Positions 43,444 to 52,055 of a stretch of 64,000 nt of DNA are shown piece after piece. Within the stretch, counting starts at the first letter, position 1. Each line of letters opens with the position of its first letter. Source of the stretch: Lachnospiraceae bacterium (GTDB lineage Bacteria; Bacillota; Clostridia; Lachnospirales; Lachnospiraceae); assembly GCA_902363445.1 (NCBI GenBank), contig CABJAB010000001.1, positions 1-64,000 on the forward strand, in the 5' to 3' direction. A model generated the notes under the pieces. The model ran no database searches and had not been told where the DNA came from. It worked only from the letters and a program-made list of their open reading frames with translations. A program made the translations under genes and the position numbers.

Positions 43444-44418
43444 TTACACAATAACTTTTTCTGTTTCTTTGTCGAAAAAGAACACCTTGGAGTCCGGTTC
43501 CGGGGCCATTTCCTCCGACATGTCCTCATCCTCGGGAACATTCCCCGCCGTGACCGTATAGCCCATCAGTACCTTGCGGCCGATACAGCCGGCCCGTTCC
43601 AGCTTCGGCACCCACTCTGACGGTACATCCAGGCTGAATTTATCTCCCAGAGCCTCCACCGCGGTATGTCCCTTTACGATTTTTACTTCACTGGTATAAA
43701 ATCCCGGTTCATTCATGAACTGTGCCACGAACAGATTGCACGGAGATTCCAAAAGCTCCTCCACAGTTCCCGTCTGTTCGATCTGTCCGTGATGCATCAC
43801 GACGGTACGCGCGCCCATATGTGCCGCTTCCTGTGCATTATCCGTCACATAGATGAGCGTAGTCCCCAGCTCTTTGTATAATTCCTTAAGGCGGTTCCTG
43901 GCTTTTGCCCTGGCTGAAAACTCCAGATTTCCCAAAAGGTCCAGCAGTAAGAACGCCTCCGGATGATGTACCTGTGCTCTTGCCATGGCCACGTACTGCT
44001 TCTGCAGCTCCGTAAGTTCCCTGGGATAGCAGGACAACAGCTTTTCTATACGAAACAGCTCCGCAGTTTCCTCCACCGCCCGGCGGATCTCCTCTTCCGG
44101 TATCCGGCGCAGCTTCATGGCAAACGCCATATTATCGTACACCGTCATGCCAGGATACAGGGTAAAATGCTGAAAGATCATACCCACATTCCGTTTCTGT
44201 ATCTTTCCGTCTTCCACGAGTTCGCCGTCGATCCGCAGCTCACCCCCGCTGACCGGCTCCATACCTGCGATCATCCGCAGCACCGTCACCTTTCCGGAAC
44301 CTGAGGGACCTGTCAATACCAGGAATTCCCCGTCTGCTATATCCAGATTGAAGTTCTTCACTGCCGCTTTTCCGTTGGGAAATGTCTTCGTCACATTCCG
44401 GAATGAAATATCTGCCAT
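43444..44418 (-). CDS. Degenerate ABC-transporter ATPase homologue (MsmK/UgpC-like), probably inactive
   Basis: The 324-residue protein is laid out like MsmK/UgpC sugar-importer ATPases: nucleotide domain, then a C-terminal OB-like domain. The catalytic motifs are broken. Walker A reads GPSGSGKVT (K43 kept, V44 in place of S). The signature LSGGQ is replaced by LTELQ (135-139). Walker B lacks the catalytic glutamate (LLLLDL, L161). The switch histidine is replaced in VTDN (D193). The Q-loop FQHF is retained. It may have become a regulatory or scaffold subunit. Four altered motifs in a full-length frame speak against a sequencing error. Confidence 0.8.
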   Translation of the reverse strand: MADISFRNVTKTFPNGKAAVKNFNLDIADGEFLVLTGPSGSGKVTVLRMIAGMEPVSGGELRIDGELVEDGKIQKRNVGMIFQHFTLYPGMTVYDNMAFAMKLRRIPEEEIRRAVEETAELFRIEKLLSCYPRELTELQKQYVAMARAQVHHPEAFLLLDLLGNLEFSARAKARNRLKELYKELGTTLIYVTDNAQEAAHMGARTVVMHHGQIEQTGTVEELLESPCNLFVAQFMNEPGFYTSEVKIVKGHTAVEALGDKFSLDVPSEWVPKLERAGCIGRKVLMGYTVTAGNVPEDEDMSEEMAPEPDSKVFFFDKETEKVIV

Positions 44419-44628
44419 TCGCCAGCCTCCCGTTATCGTATATTTCTGTGCTTCTCCAGCCCCTGATGCTTTGTTCCAAGATAGTTAGGTTCATCATATC
44501 CTATCACCCTGTAAAAAGCCATGACCGAAATCCACAAAAAGCCTTTTTACTCTTTAGCAACTTTGTACACCTGTTCTCACAACCGCCGGGCGGTTCCGTA
44601 TTTTCATCTGTTTTCCTGTAAACTTTTA

Positions 44629-44916
44629 CTAAGAATCTTTTTCGAAGCTGACCAGAATGCGGCCATTCTCTTCTTTTTTCAGCAGAGTACAAGTCACATG
44701 AGCACCTTCATCCAGCCAATCCAGGATATTGGCCGCCGTCTGTACATCACATGGAACGATTCCGCCGCCAGATCCCGTGATTTCCACTAATTCCCACTCA
44801 GAAATCGTATCATATCGGCGCAGAATAGTCAGTAAGGAACCTTCCTCCCAGTTTTTCACCTGTGTCTCTTTCCCTTTTTGGGGCCAAAGCCAGGCCTGAA
44901 GTTCATAATTCTCCAT
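44629..44916 (-). CDS. Small protein of unknown function
   Basis: The 95-residue protein begins MENYELQAWLWPQKGKETQ and has no signal peptide or membrane segment. AAGGAGG lies well placed before the ATG. I do not recognise a family. It is divergent from the XRE gene at 45146, with 230 bp between them, so the two may be regulated together. The 210 bp before the next gene (44419-44628) show no gene. Confidence 0.6.
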   Translation of the reverse strand: MENYELQAWLWPQKGKETQVKNWEEGSLLTILRRYDTISEWELVEITGSGGGIVPCDVQTAANILDWLDEGAHVTCTLLKKEENGRILVSFEKDS

Positions 44917-45145
44917 TTGCTGTGTTCCTCCTTGCGCGGATGCGCTCTTAAAAAGCGCATTTCCTTTTTATTATAACATAATTCTGCTTAATTCGTTCTT
45001 ATTTTATACGTATTAATCCATTCTTTTCATTCCATTTCTCATATATGAGAATATTTAATATCCTGTGGAAACAGAATGGCCGTAATAAAAACGAATCGCC
45101 GGAAACAAGCAATGTTACATTTTCAGCAATGATAAAGGGGAATTC

Positions 45146-45592
45146 ATGGGTCAACAAAAGCAAAATGCCGGAGAACAAATTCAGCGGCTGCGTAACTTGT
45201 GGGGATTATCTCAGTCTCAGCTGGCAGAAGCAGTCGGTACTTCTGCTGATTATATCAGCGATATTGAAGGAGAAAGAAAGCCGCTTTCTCTTCGCTCTGC
45301 GTGGAAATTCTGCACTTATTTTGGCGTCAGTCTGGATGAATTGTATTTTGGCAGCGAATGGATGGAAGCTCCGGATTCCGTAGCCGAGCCGGAAAGCCCT
45401 TACCATACGGAGCGTCCCGCTGCAGCAAAGGATTCTCTTTGGGAGATATTGGAAACCTGCACAGAAGAGGAATGTGAAATTTGTGAGAAGATTTTAAGAC
45501 AGACCTTGGATGTCCTGAGGCAAAGTTCCAATGCTCCAATCGTATCAAAGTCCAATGAATATCCAGATAATGATTCCGGATATAAAGAATAA
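45146..45592 (+). CDS. XRE-family regulator
   Basis: The 148-residue protein has an N-terminal helix-turn-helix (LSQSQLAEAVGTSADYISDIEGE, about 21-43) and a C-terminal acidic region with CTEEECEICEKIL, whose cysteines may bind a metal. AAAGGGG precedes the ATG. A strong terminator follows at 45616. It is the only plus-strand gene in this part of the core. Confidence 0.75.
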   Translation: MGQQKQNAGEQIQRLRNLWGLSQSQLAEAVGTSADYISDIEGERKPLSLRSAWKFCTYFGVSLDELYFGSEWMEAPDSVAEPESPYHTERPAAAKDSLWEILETCTEEECEICEKILRQTLDVLRQSSNAPIVSKSNEYPDNDSGYKE

Positions 45593-45615
45593 GTGTACTG
45601 TCTAAGAGGGGAAAA

Positions 45616-45653
45616 GCTGTCAGGCGTGTGTTAGACGGCCTGACAGCCTTTTT
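45616..45653 (+). terminator. Terminator of the XRE gene
   Basis: GCTGTCAGGC (45616-45625) and GCCTGACAGC (45638-45647) form a perfect stem followed by a T-run. Two further GC-rich hairpins follow (GCCGCCGG/CCGGCGGC at 45658-45689 and GACGGC/GCCGTC at 45690-45704); the rest of 45705-45813 shows nothing. Confidence 0.75.
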
Positions 45654-45813
45654 ATATGCCGCCGGTGAGATGAGGTTAAGGCCGGCGGCGACGGCTAAGC
45701 CGTCACTCAACTCCTCCGCGGAAAAATAGAAAACCACGGTGGAGAATGAGGCAAGGTAATAAAAATGTTGCTACAAAATCATGTCTTATTAGAGGGATAA
45801 TTTAATGTTTTAA

Positions 45814-46287
45814 TTAAAATGTCGATTCTGTGCTTAAATAAATAGGTTCCGATCCGGTAGTACCATAAGCGGTTCCGTCGAACACTAATTTATAAGTATA
45901 TCCACGAGGAACCGGACTTTCTCTGTACCTGGAAAGATAATCTCCTGATGATGTGATATTTCCCCATTCAGCCATTTTGGTATAGCTGGATCCAGACTTT
46001 TTATAAAGTATCATCGTACCTGTGACTTTCGTACAATTACTCAGCTTGGATATATAAACATAACAACATGCATTGGTACCATCATATGATACTGATAAAG
46101 TCGCATTACTAACATATGCCCATCTAGGTGACGGACCAATTAAATCATATCTAATATCGTCTTCCTTTGTCACATTACTTTCGTCATAATATGTATATCC
46201 TTCATCTTTTTCTTCCGCAGATGCAACCATCGAAATACTTCCGAATAAAAATACACATATTGACAGAATTGAAATTATTCTTTTCAT
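45814..46287 (-). CDS. Secreted protein of unknown function
   Basis: The 157-residue protein has a signal peptide (IISILSICVFLFGSISMVASAEE, cleavage near 24) and then a beta-rich domain of about 130 residues with many Y, S and T. The ATG at 46287 follows AGGAGG. It is the last gene after the sigma/anti-sigma pair, 54 bp downstream of the anti-sigma gene, and is probably controlled by that sigma factor. I do not recognise the family. Confidence 0.7.
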   Translation of the reverse strand: MKRIISILSICVFLFGSISMVASAEEKDEGYTYYDESNVTKEDDIRYDLIGPSPRWAYVSNATLSVSYDGTNACCYVYISKLSNCTKVTGTMILYKKSGSSYTKMAEWGNITSSGDYLSRYRESPVPRGYTYKLVFDGTAYGTTGSEPIYLSTESTF

Positions 46288-46341
46288 ACGATCCTCCTGT
46301 TTTTCCCTCTCAACTATAGAACGACATATCATCCAATATTA

Positions 46342-47175
46342 TTACATCTTTTTCATCAAACTTTGAGCTATTTTTATCATCTCATCCAGAGATATATTGG
46401 CTTCTATTCTAAAACTTATTTCATTACTATTCCAGCGCAGAATATCTTTAAATCCTGAACTCTCTAAACTCTTCCAATACATTCCATCATAAGTTCCTAT
46501 CATTACCTTTTCTTTCGAATACACTTCCGGATTAAAAAATTCTGTCATACCATCAAAAGCCGATGTACAATTGATTAAAATTTCTTTATTATTGTCATTA
46601 CTGTATTTCCATGTGACATTCATAGGTGTATTTTCTGTATCTATAAGTTCATACCCCTCCGGGATATACTCCGGCGGTTCTATATCATATTTCGTTGTCC
46701 AGTACTCTGATACTTCATTTTTTATTTCCACATGGTCTTCAAACCACTTCACAACTACATCGACCACGGTTTCGATACTGGCGTCGACGCTCTTCACAAT
46801 CGCGGACTGTACCACGACCGCCAGCACCAATACGGCTGCGGATGCTGAGATGACCCGCAGGACACGGTGTTTCTTTTTCTTTTCTTTTCTGGACTCTTTC
46901 TTTCCCATTTTGCGGATGCGAGAGATGCGGGCCTCCATTTCTTTCTCTTCCTCAGCAGAATATTCAAAAGGCCCTTCTTCCTCCAGTTCCTTCTGGATGG
47001 CTTCCCAGCGCTCTTCGTCCTCTTCCTTTACCGCGGCTTTTATGAGGTTCTCAAGTTCCATCTCCAGGTCATCCTGTCCGCTGTCACCGCCTCGTTTACC
47101 TTCCATCTCATTTCCGGAATTTTGAGCACAGCTTCCATCCGGTTTTTTCATAAGGCTACGCTCCGGTTTTCTCAT
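46342..47175 (-). CDS. DUF4367-type membrane protein, probable anti-sigma factor
   Basis: The 277-residue protein has a long charged cytoplasmic part (1-100), one membrane segment (about 103-127), and an outer domain with a DUF4367-like pattern (PEYIPEGYELID, then strands to SLDEMIKIAQSLMKK). Its ATG overlaps the sigma gene stop in ATGA. This pairing is typical of ECF sigma factors held at the membrane by an anti-sigma protein. Confidence 0.75.
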   Translation of the reverse strand: MRKPERSLMKKPDGSCAQNSGNEMEGKRGGDSGQDDLEMELENLIKAAVKEEDEERWEAIQKELEEEGPFEYSAEEEKEMEARISRIRKMGKKESRKEKKKKHRVLRVISASAAVLVLAVVVQSAIVKSVDASIETVVDVVVKWFEDHVEIKNEVSEYWTTKYDIEPPEYIPEGYELIDTENTPMNVTWKYSNDNNKEILINCTSAFDGMTEFFNPEVYSKEKVMIGTYDGMYWKSLESSGFKDILRWNSNEISFRIEANISLDEMIKIAQSLMKKM

Positions 47176-47727
47176 TCCGTCAGCCCCTTTCTCACTAAGA
47201 TTCTTTTCAGGTGTTCCTTCGCCCTCATGATCTTTACACCTACAGAACTGGTGGGAATCTTTAAAAGCTCTCCAATTTCGTGATACTTCATCTCTGACAC
47301 GAAGTAGAGCTCCAACACACGCCGCTCACTTTCAGGCAATTCACTCAAAGCTTCTCTTACGATATCGATCCGTTCCATGCGGATGATTTCTTCCAACGGA
47401 TTGCCTTCGCCGAAGTCGCTTCCGGTCTCTTCATTTGTCTCCATTATCTCATCTAAAGAGGGTTCCCGTCTAGTCCTCCTGAAATAATCTTTGTACTGAC
47501 TGTCCACGATTCTCCATAAATAACCGTATGTTGCGGAAGGGTTATTCACATCCAGCTTTTCCAAATGTTTGTCGGCGACGATAAATGCCTGTTCCACAAT
47601 ATCTTCCGCCAAGTGCGAATCGGATACAAACCTGCTGATCGCACGAAGCAAAGGCCGGCGAAATGTCTTGTACAAAATACGAGAGCTTATCCCTGCTTTC
47701 TTCGGTATCAAAAGTCATCAAAAGCAT
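47172..47727 (-). pseudogene. ECF sigma factor gene with a one-base frameshift near its start
   Basis: The main frame encodes sigma region 2 (ISRFVSDSHLAEDIVEQAF) and region 4 (LSELPESERRVLELYFVSEMKYHEIGELL). It lacks a proper start: its only early start is a TTG at 47711 without a ribosome site. The neighbouring frame has GAGGAG and ATG at 47727 and begins MLLMTFDTEESRDKLSY. Removing one T from the TTTT run (47674-47677 on the minus strand) joins both frames into SYLYKTFRRPLLRAISRF, a normal sigma N-terminus. This could be an inactivating mutation, a slippery switch or a sequencing error. Confidence 0.7.
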
Positions 47728-47822
47728 AGCAGCTCCTCTCCCAGGCAGTCCTAACCATTTTACCCATCCTCATAAGTATCTCCGTTTCCCTAAACCTTGT
47801 CCTCTGTAAAGTTTCCGTATTT

Positions 47823-49613
47823 TTAAACCAGCTGCCTCGTGGCTTTCTGCAGCCACGCTAGCTCCTCCCCCTTAAAATATGGCGACAGTGTTTCATACAC
47901 CTGTCTGTGGTACCGGTTCAGCCGGTCTATATCCTCTGGCCCCATCTCTGCCCTGTCGATCCCATCTAAGTCTATGGGAACCATGGTCAAAAATTCAAAC
48001 TCCAGAAACTGTCCGTATTCTGTCTTTTCCGCCTCTGTGCACAGCAGCAGATTCTCCGTGCGTATGCCGTATTTACCCGCCAGATAAACGCCAGGTTCAT
48101 CGGAGGTCACCATTCCCGGCTTAAGTACCGCGCTGTCCATCCGCTCCGGAACTATCTTCCAGCGGATTCCATTGGGCGCCTCATGGACATTCAGCAGATA
48201 TCCGACTCCATGTCCGGTACCGTGCTTATAATCCAGTCCCATGGCCCAGAGAGGTTCCCTTGCCAGATAGTCCAGATTGATTCCTCTGCATCCACACAGA
48301 AAATAAGCATCGCCAAGAGCCAGCATTCCCTTTAATACAGCGGTGAAATGTTTTTTCTGTTCCTCAGTTATATTCCCCAATACAACGGTCCTGGTGATAT
48401 CCGTGGTTCCCTCCAGGTACTGTCCTCCGGAATCCACCAGGAAAAATCCTTCCGGTTTCAGTACCGCGCTGCTTTCCTTCGTCGCACTGTAATGCACCAC
48501 CGCGGCGTTGGGGCCGTACGCCGCGATCGTCGTAAAGCTGGGCTCCAGGTAATGCTCCTGTTCCCTGCGGCGATTCTCCAGATATTCCGCCGCAGACAGC
48601 TCCGTGATCTCCTCCCGGCCTATCTGTTTTTTCAGCCAGTACAGGAATTTAGTGACCGCAATCCCATCTTTTCTGTGAGCTTCTCTGAGATTATCCGCTT
48701 CCGTCTTATTTTTAACGGCCTTCAAAAGCTCCGAAGGATTCGGGCAGTCCACAATTCTCTGTTCTGGTTCCAAAGCCCCGTACACCTGCTCGTTTACCTT
48801 TCTGCTGTCCAGCATGACGGTCTTTCCGCCGCAGACAGCCGGAAGCGCTTCATAAAATGTGTCGTATTCTCTCAGCTCAACGCCGTCTCTCTCCAGTTTT
48901 TCCCTCAGCTCCCGGGAGACAGACGTTCCCTGTATAAATAAATACACGGACGGCAATGTCACCACACAATAACTCATGAAAACCGGATTACAGGGCACAT
49001 CGTTGCCGCGCAGGTTCATGAGCCACGCAATATCATCCAAAGTCGTCAGAATGTGTGCCTCCGCTCCGGCCGCTTCCATCTGCTCTCTGATTCTCCGTAT
49101 CTTATCTGTTCTGGTCTGCCCCGCGTATCGGATATCCAGTTCAAAGACGGGTTCTGAGGACAGCGGCGGCCGGTCTGCCCATATCTCTCCCGGCAGATCC
49201 TCCAAAAGGATACGGCCGGATTTAAGTTCGGCTGACCGGTGCATGTCTGTTCCCAGTCTCCGGTTGACCACAGTCCCATCATAAGCCAGCGTACCGCCCT
49301 GGGGAAGACGCGCCGAAATCTCTTTTTCCAGCGCGGGCACTCCCTCTTCCCCCATCCTATACAATGTGACCCCGCTGCCCTCAAGCTGCGCTTCCGCCTG
49401 CAGAAAATATCTGGCGTCTGTCCACAATCCGGCCCAGTCCTGTGATACTGCCAGCGTACCCGCGGATCCGGTGAACCCGGACAGATACCGTCTGGCCGCA
49501 AAATGAGCACCGGGATATTCCGATTCATGGGGATCTGCCGTCGGTACCAGACACACATCCACGTCTTTTTTCTTCATCAGCTCCCTGAGCTGCTCCAATT
49601 CCTTCCCTGCCAT
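47823..49613 (-). CDS. Aminopeptidase P family metallopeptidase (M24)
   Basis: The 596-residue enzyme removes N-terminal residues ahead of proline. It has two creatinase-like N-terminal domains (1-300) and an M24 catalytic domain with metal ligands in LVDSGGQYLEGTTDITR, GTGHGVGYLLNVHE and TSDEPGVYLAGKYGIRTENL. The length fits the three-domain, cytosolic aminopeptidase P group. It lies 120 bp downstream of the hem operon, beyond a terminator. Confidence 0.93.
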   Translation of the reverse strand: MAGKELEQLRELMKKKDVDVCLVPTADPHESEYPGAHFAARRYLSGFTGSAGTLAVSQDWAGLWTDARYFLQAEAQLEGSGVTLYRMGEEGVPALEKEISARLPQGGTLAYDGTVVNRRLGTDMHRSAELKSGRILLEDLPGEIWADRPPLSSEPVFELDIRYAGQTRTDKIRRIREQMEAAGAEAHILTTLDDIAWLMNLRGNDVPCNPVFMSYCVVTLPSVYLFIQGTSVSRELREKLERDGVELREYDTFYEALPAVCGGKTVMLDSRKVNEQVYGALEPEQRIVDCPNPSELLKAVKNKTEADNLREAHRKDGIAVTKFLYWLKKQIGREEITELSAAEYLENRRREQEHYLEPSFTTIAAYGPNAAVVHYSATKESSAVLKPEGFFLVDSGGQYLEGTTDITRTVVLGNITEEQKKHFTAVLKGMLALGDAYFLCGCRGINLDYLAREPLWAMGLDYKHGTGHGVGYLLNVHEAPNGIRWKIVPERMDSAVLKPGMVTSDEPGVYLAGKYGIRTENLLLCTEAEKTEYGQFLEFEFLTMVPIDLDGIDRAEMGPEDIDRLNRYHRQVYETLSPYFKGEELAWLQKATRQLV

Positions 49614-49633
49614 GTAAATCCTCCTGTTTTAAA

Positions 49634-49665
49634 AAGGCGGCCCTTTACTCAACGACGGCCGCCTT
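49634..49665 (-). terminator. Terminator of the hem operon
   Basis: AAGGCGGCC (49634-49642) and GGCCGCCTT (49657-49665) form a perfect 9-bp stem. Read on the minus strand a TTTTT run follows. It lies 68 bp after hemL. Confidence 0.8.
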
Positions 49666-49733
49666 CTGAATGCTTCTCTTTCTGTTATCTGTCCTCTCCA
49701 TTCGCCATTCCCCGGAGCAGACGTCTGCCGGTC

Positions 49734-51011
49734 TTATTCCTTCCAGTAATCCTCGATCACCGACAGCGTTTTATCCACATCCTCCTTCGTATGAACGCTG
49801 GACATGAACACCGCCTCAAACTGAGAAGGCGCCACATAAATACCGTGGCTGAGCAGATAACGAAAATATTGGCCGAAGGCCTTTACATCCGCTGTCTTCG
49901 CGGAACGGTAGTCCGTGACCGGTTCCGCGGTGAAAAACAAGCAGGAAAGAGAACCGACGCCGTTCACCTGGCACGGCGCGCCGCTTCTGGATACAATTTC
50001 CCGCAGCTCTTTCCGAAAATATTCACCCATTTCATTCATATCCCGATAAATTTCGGGATGGTCCTTCAATATGTGAAGCTGTGCAAGCCCCGCGGCCATG
50101 GCTACCGGATTCCCGCTGAGGGTGCCCGCCTGGTACACGCTCCCCACAGGAGCCACCATTTCCATGATGTCCCGCCGCCCGCCGTATGCCCCCACCGGCA
50201 TACCCGCGCCGATGATCTTCCCAAAGGCGGTCATATCCGGCTCTATTCCATAATATCCCTGTGCGCCGTCAAAGCCAAGCCGGAAGCCCGTGATCACCTC
50301 GTCAAAGATCAGCAACGCCCCCTGCTCCGTGCACACCTGGCGCAGTTCCTTCAGAAACCCTTCCTTTGGAGCCACCACGCCCATATTGGCGGCCACCGGC
50401 TCAATGATCACCGCCGCGATTTCCCCGGGACATTCCGAAAACAGTTTCCGTACACTGTCCATATCATTATAGACCGCCGTCAGAGTATCCCTGGCACAGC
50501 CTTCCGGCACCCCGGCGCTGTCCGGCACTCCGCCGGTCATCACGCCGGACCCTGCCTTTACCAGCATCCCGTCGCTGTGTCCGTGATAGCAGCCTTCAAA
50601 TTTTATCACCTTGCTTTTCCCGGTATATCCCCTGGCCACGCGGAGAGCGGACATGACTGCTTCCGTCCCGGAATTCACCATCCGGATCAGCTCAATGGAG
50701 GGCACCATCCCGCAGATGAGCTCCGCCATCTCCACCTCCGCCGGACAGCTGGCCCCAAAGCTCAGGCCTCTTTCGGCCGCCTCCATGGCGGCAGACTTGA
50801 TGGCCGGATGGTTGTGTCCGAGAATCATCGGCCCCCAGGAGCCAATATAATCGATATATGTATTCCCGTCCACATCCGTGATCATTTCCTTTTCCGCGCG
50901 GGCAATAAAACGTGGATTTCCTCCCACCGCCTGAAACGCGCGGACCGGGCTGTTGACACCGCCGGGAATCACTCGTTTCGCCCTTTCAAATAATTGCTCC
51001 GATATGCTCAT
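49734..51011 (-). CDS. hemL: Glutamate-1-semialdehyde 2,1-aminomutase
   Basis: The 425-residue PLP enzyme converts glutamate-1-semialdehyde into 5-aminolevulinate. The class III aminotransferase motif LLIFDEVITGFRLG and the PLP lysine in DMTAFGKIIGAGMPVGAYGG are visible. The ATG at 51011 (MSISEQLFE) follows GAGGAG; a longer frame overlaps hemB. It is the last gene of the tetrapyrrole operon. Confidence 0.95.
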   Translation of the reverse strand: MSISEQLFERAKRVIPGGVNSPVRAFQAVGGNPRFIARAEKEMITDVDGNTYIDYIGSWGPMILGHNHPAIKSAAMEAAERGLSFGASCPAEVEMAELICGMVPSIELIRMVNSGTEAVMSALRVARGYTGKSKVIKFEGCYHGHSDGMLVKAGSGVMTGGVPDSAGVPEGCARDTLTAVYNDMDSVRKLFSECPGEIAAVIIEPVAANMGVVAPKEGFLKELRQVCTEQGALLIFDEVITGFRLGFDGAQGYYGIEPDMTAFGKIIGAGMPVGAYGGRRDIMEMVAPVGSVYQAGTLSGNPVAMAAGLAQLHILKDHPEIYRDMNEMGEYFRKELREIVSRSGAPCQVNGVGSLSCLFFTAEPVTDYRSAKTADVKAFGQYFRYLLSHGIYVAPSQFEAVFMSSVHTKEDVDKTLSVIEDYWKE

Positions 51012-51039
51012 ATCCTGTCTCCTCTTCTCTCCGGGTTCT

Positions 51040-52023
51040 TCATCCGATCCTGCCCTCGTCCATATATTTTGCCAGCTCTTTCGCATAATAGGTGATCAGA
51101 ATGTCGGCTCCGGCCCGGTATATAGAGGCGGCCGACTCACATACAACGGCCTCTTCCTTAATCCAGCCCTTTAGGGCGGCCGCCTTTATCATCGCGTATT
51201 CTCCGCTCACACTATAGGCCGCCACCGGCACATGGACCGTTTCTGAAACCCTCCGTATCACATCCATATAGGAAAGGGCCGGCTTCACCATGACGAGATC
51301 GGCTCCCTCCTCCACATCCAAAAGCGCTTCCTTTATGCCCTCTTTTACATTGTGGTAATCCATCTGATAGGTCTTCCTGTCTCCAAAGCTGGGAGCAGAA
51401 TCCGCCGCTTCCCGGAAAGGGCCGTAAAAGGCAGACGCATATTTCACAGCATAGGACATGATCGGCGTATTCACATAACCATTCTTATCCAGGGTCTCCC
51501 GGATAGCCCCCACTCTTCCGTCCATCATATCAGAAGGCGCGACCATGTCGGCCCCCGCCTGTACGTGGGACAGCGCCGTCTTCGCCAAAAGCGGGAGAGT
51601 CGCGTCGTTGTCCACATCGTGGCCGCACAAAGCGCCGCAGTGCCCATGGGAGGTATATTCGCACATACAGACATCGGTGATATAATAGATCTCCGGCACC
51701 GTATCCTTTCCGGTCCTGAGCGCCCTCTGTATGATTCCGTCCCGATCATAGGCGCCGCTGCCGAGCTCATCCTTTTTGTCAGGTATCCCGAACAGCATAA
51801 TGCTGGAAACTCCGGCATCCGCTGCTTCCTCCAGCGCCGCGGGCAGCATATCCAGGCTGTAATGATACTGCCCTGGCATGGAAGGGATCTCATGCCGGAT
51901 TCCCTTTCCTTCCACCACAAACATTGGATAGACCAGAGAAGCCTTATCCATCCTAGTCTCCCGCACCATTCTTCTCAGAGTATCTCCGCCTCTCAGGCGC
52001 CTGGGGCGCTTCACCATATCCAT
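51040..52023 (-). CDS. hemB: Porphobilinogen synthase
   Basis: The 327-residue enzyme condenses two 5-aminolevulinate molecules. The metal-binding segment DVCMCEYTSHGHCG has the three cysteines of zinc enzymes. The Schiff-base lysines lie in YAVKYASAFYGPF and LVMVKPALSYMD. It lies between the cobA/hemD fusion and hemL. Confidence 0.96.
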   Translation of the reverse strand: MDMVKRPRRLRGGDTLRRMVRETRMDKASLVYPMFVVEGKGIRHEIPSMPGQYHYSLDMLPAALEEAADAGVSSIMLFGIPDKKDELGSGAYDRDGIIQRALRTGKDTVPEIYYITDVCMCEYTSHGHCGALCGHDVDNDATLPLLAKTALSHVQAGADMVAPSDMMDGRVGAIRETLDKNGYVNTPIMSYAVKYASAFYGPFREAADSAPSFGDRKTYQMDYHNVKEGIKEALLDVEEGADLVMVKPALSYMDVIRRVSETVHVPVAAYSVSGEYAMIKAAALKGWIKEEAVVCESAASIYRAGADILITYYAKELAKYMDEGRIG

Positions 52024-52055
52024 TTCCCTTTTCCTCCTTCAGCATACATGCCCGA

